A DNA stretch of 5,373 nucleotides, taken from positions 1 to 5,373 of the forward strand of contig JAITST010000164.1 in the NCBI GenBank assembly GCA_031287585.1. The letters run 5' to 3'. Numbering within the stretch: position 1 is the stretch's first letter; every line of letters starts with the position of its first letter. The notes below the pieces were generated by a model. That model was given only the letters and a program-made list of their open reading frames with translations, was not told where the DNA came from and ran no database searches. This DNA is from Planctomycetaceae bacterium. Its GTDB lineage: Bacteria; Planctomycetota; Planctomycetia; Pirellulales; Thermoguttaceae. Positions 5,003-5,373 of the stretch are shown in pieces. A program made the translations under genes and the position numbers.

Positions 5003-5373
5003 TTATGTCAATCCTAAATGTTCATCGTATCCGTTTATCACGTTGAAATTTTGTACCGCTGCTCCTGATGCTCCTTTTATCAGGTTGTCTATTACTGACA
5101 ACACCACCACGCGACCTTGTACTATTCTTGCGGTTATGTGACAGTGGTTTGTTCCGCTTACGTCTTTCGTTGCTGGTAGTTCGTCAACTACTTGTACGAA
5201 ATTTTCCCCCGCGTACTTGGCTTTCAGAACATCAATAACCTCCGCTTGCGTTGTGCCGGATTTTGTCGGTTTTGCGTAAGCGGTTGACAGGATTCCGCGA
5301 TCCATTGGTATGAGGTGCGGGGTAAAGATTGCGTTTATAGTTTTACCGGCGGCTCGCGACAGGAAACGGTTTA
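5003..5373 (-). CDS. argC: N-acetyl-gamma-glutamyl-phosphate reductase, C-terminal part
   Basis: The minus-strand frame enters at the right edge (first full codon at 5371-5369) and ends at TAA 5005-5003, giving 122 residues. The segment from 5340 (INAIFTPHLIPMDRGILSTA) carries FTPHLIPMDRGIL, a hallmark of the ArgC C-terminal domain. The tail has SGTNHCHI, VVVLSVIDNLIKGASGAAVQ and NFNVINGYDEHLGLT, again typical of the family's end. ArgC reduces N-acetylglutamyl phosphate to the semialdehyde with NADPH in arginine synthesis in the cytoplasm. The N-terminal NADP-binding domain and the catalytic Cys lie beyond the window, so the start and upstream context cannot be judged. An internal ATG at 5305 is not the start, since the conserved PHLIP sequence lies before it. 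The visible part is intact. Confidence 0.93.
   Translation of the reverse strand, partial: NRFLSRAAGKTINAIFTPHLIPMDRGILSTAYAKPTKSGTTQAEVIDVLKAKYAGENFVQVVDELPATKDVSGTNHCHITARIVQGRVVVLSVIDNLIKGASGAAVQNFNVINGYDEHLGLT

Noticed and set aside
1..5373. CRISPR array, insertion sequence or phage genes
   Set aside because: No regularly spaced repeats, transposase, integrase or phage protein is seen on either strand.

Overview
The window most likely comes from a planctomycete (Planctomycetota). The best evidence is at the left end: a prepilin-like protein of the DUF1559 / H-X9-DG family, followed 21 bases later by a small lipoprotein gene. That pair is expanded in planctomycetes and rare elsewhere. Two of the well-supported genes (nifU and pyrD) also lack a recognisable Shine-Dalgarno sequence, which is common in this phylum. 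The intergenic DNA is very AT-rich and long, so a lower-GC, perhaps host- or sediment-associated lineage is possible, but the sequence does not settle this.

Layout. Positions 1-1058 (+): DUF1559 prepilin-like protein, cut at its 5' end by the window. 1080-1526 (+): lipoprotein with a carboxypeptidase-regulatory-like fold, probably in the same operon. 1527-1820: convergent intergenic space with two inverted repeats and a degenerate CGCAGAG-type repeat. 1821-2849 (-): three-domain NifU iron-sulfur scaffold, read from a perfect TTGACA-17-TATAAT promoter. 2850-3836: a gene-poor, AT-rich stretch of nearly 1 kb. It holds the nifU promoter, then a compact transcription unit (promoter, Shine-Dalgarno, 49-codon ORF, strong intrinsic terminator), then a 69-base inverted repeat and the putative pyrD promoter. 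3837-4757 (+): class 1B dihydroorotate dehydrogenase (pyrD). 4758-5002: convergent spacer with hairpins, one a perfect GC-rich palindrome. 5003-5373 (-): C-terminal part of ArgC, cut at its 5' end by the window.

The genes do not form one pathway. The left pair is a surface/envelope module, NifU serves Fe-S cluster assembly, PyrD makes orotate for pyrimidines and ArgC belongs to arginine synthesis. The most interesting stretch is 3351-3636. It is a complete small transcription unit that ends in overlapping, partly mutually exclusive RNA hairpins about 200 bases before pyrD. One hairpin loop resembles the loop bound by the pyrimidine regulator PyrR. It may be a small-protein gene, a structured RNA, or an attenuator-like leader; the sequence alone does not decide.
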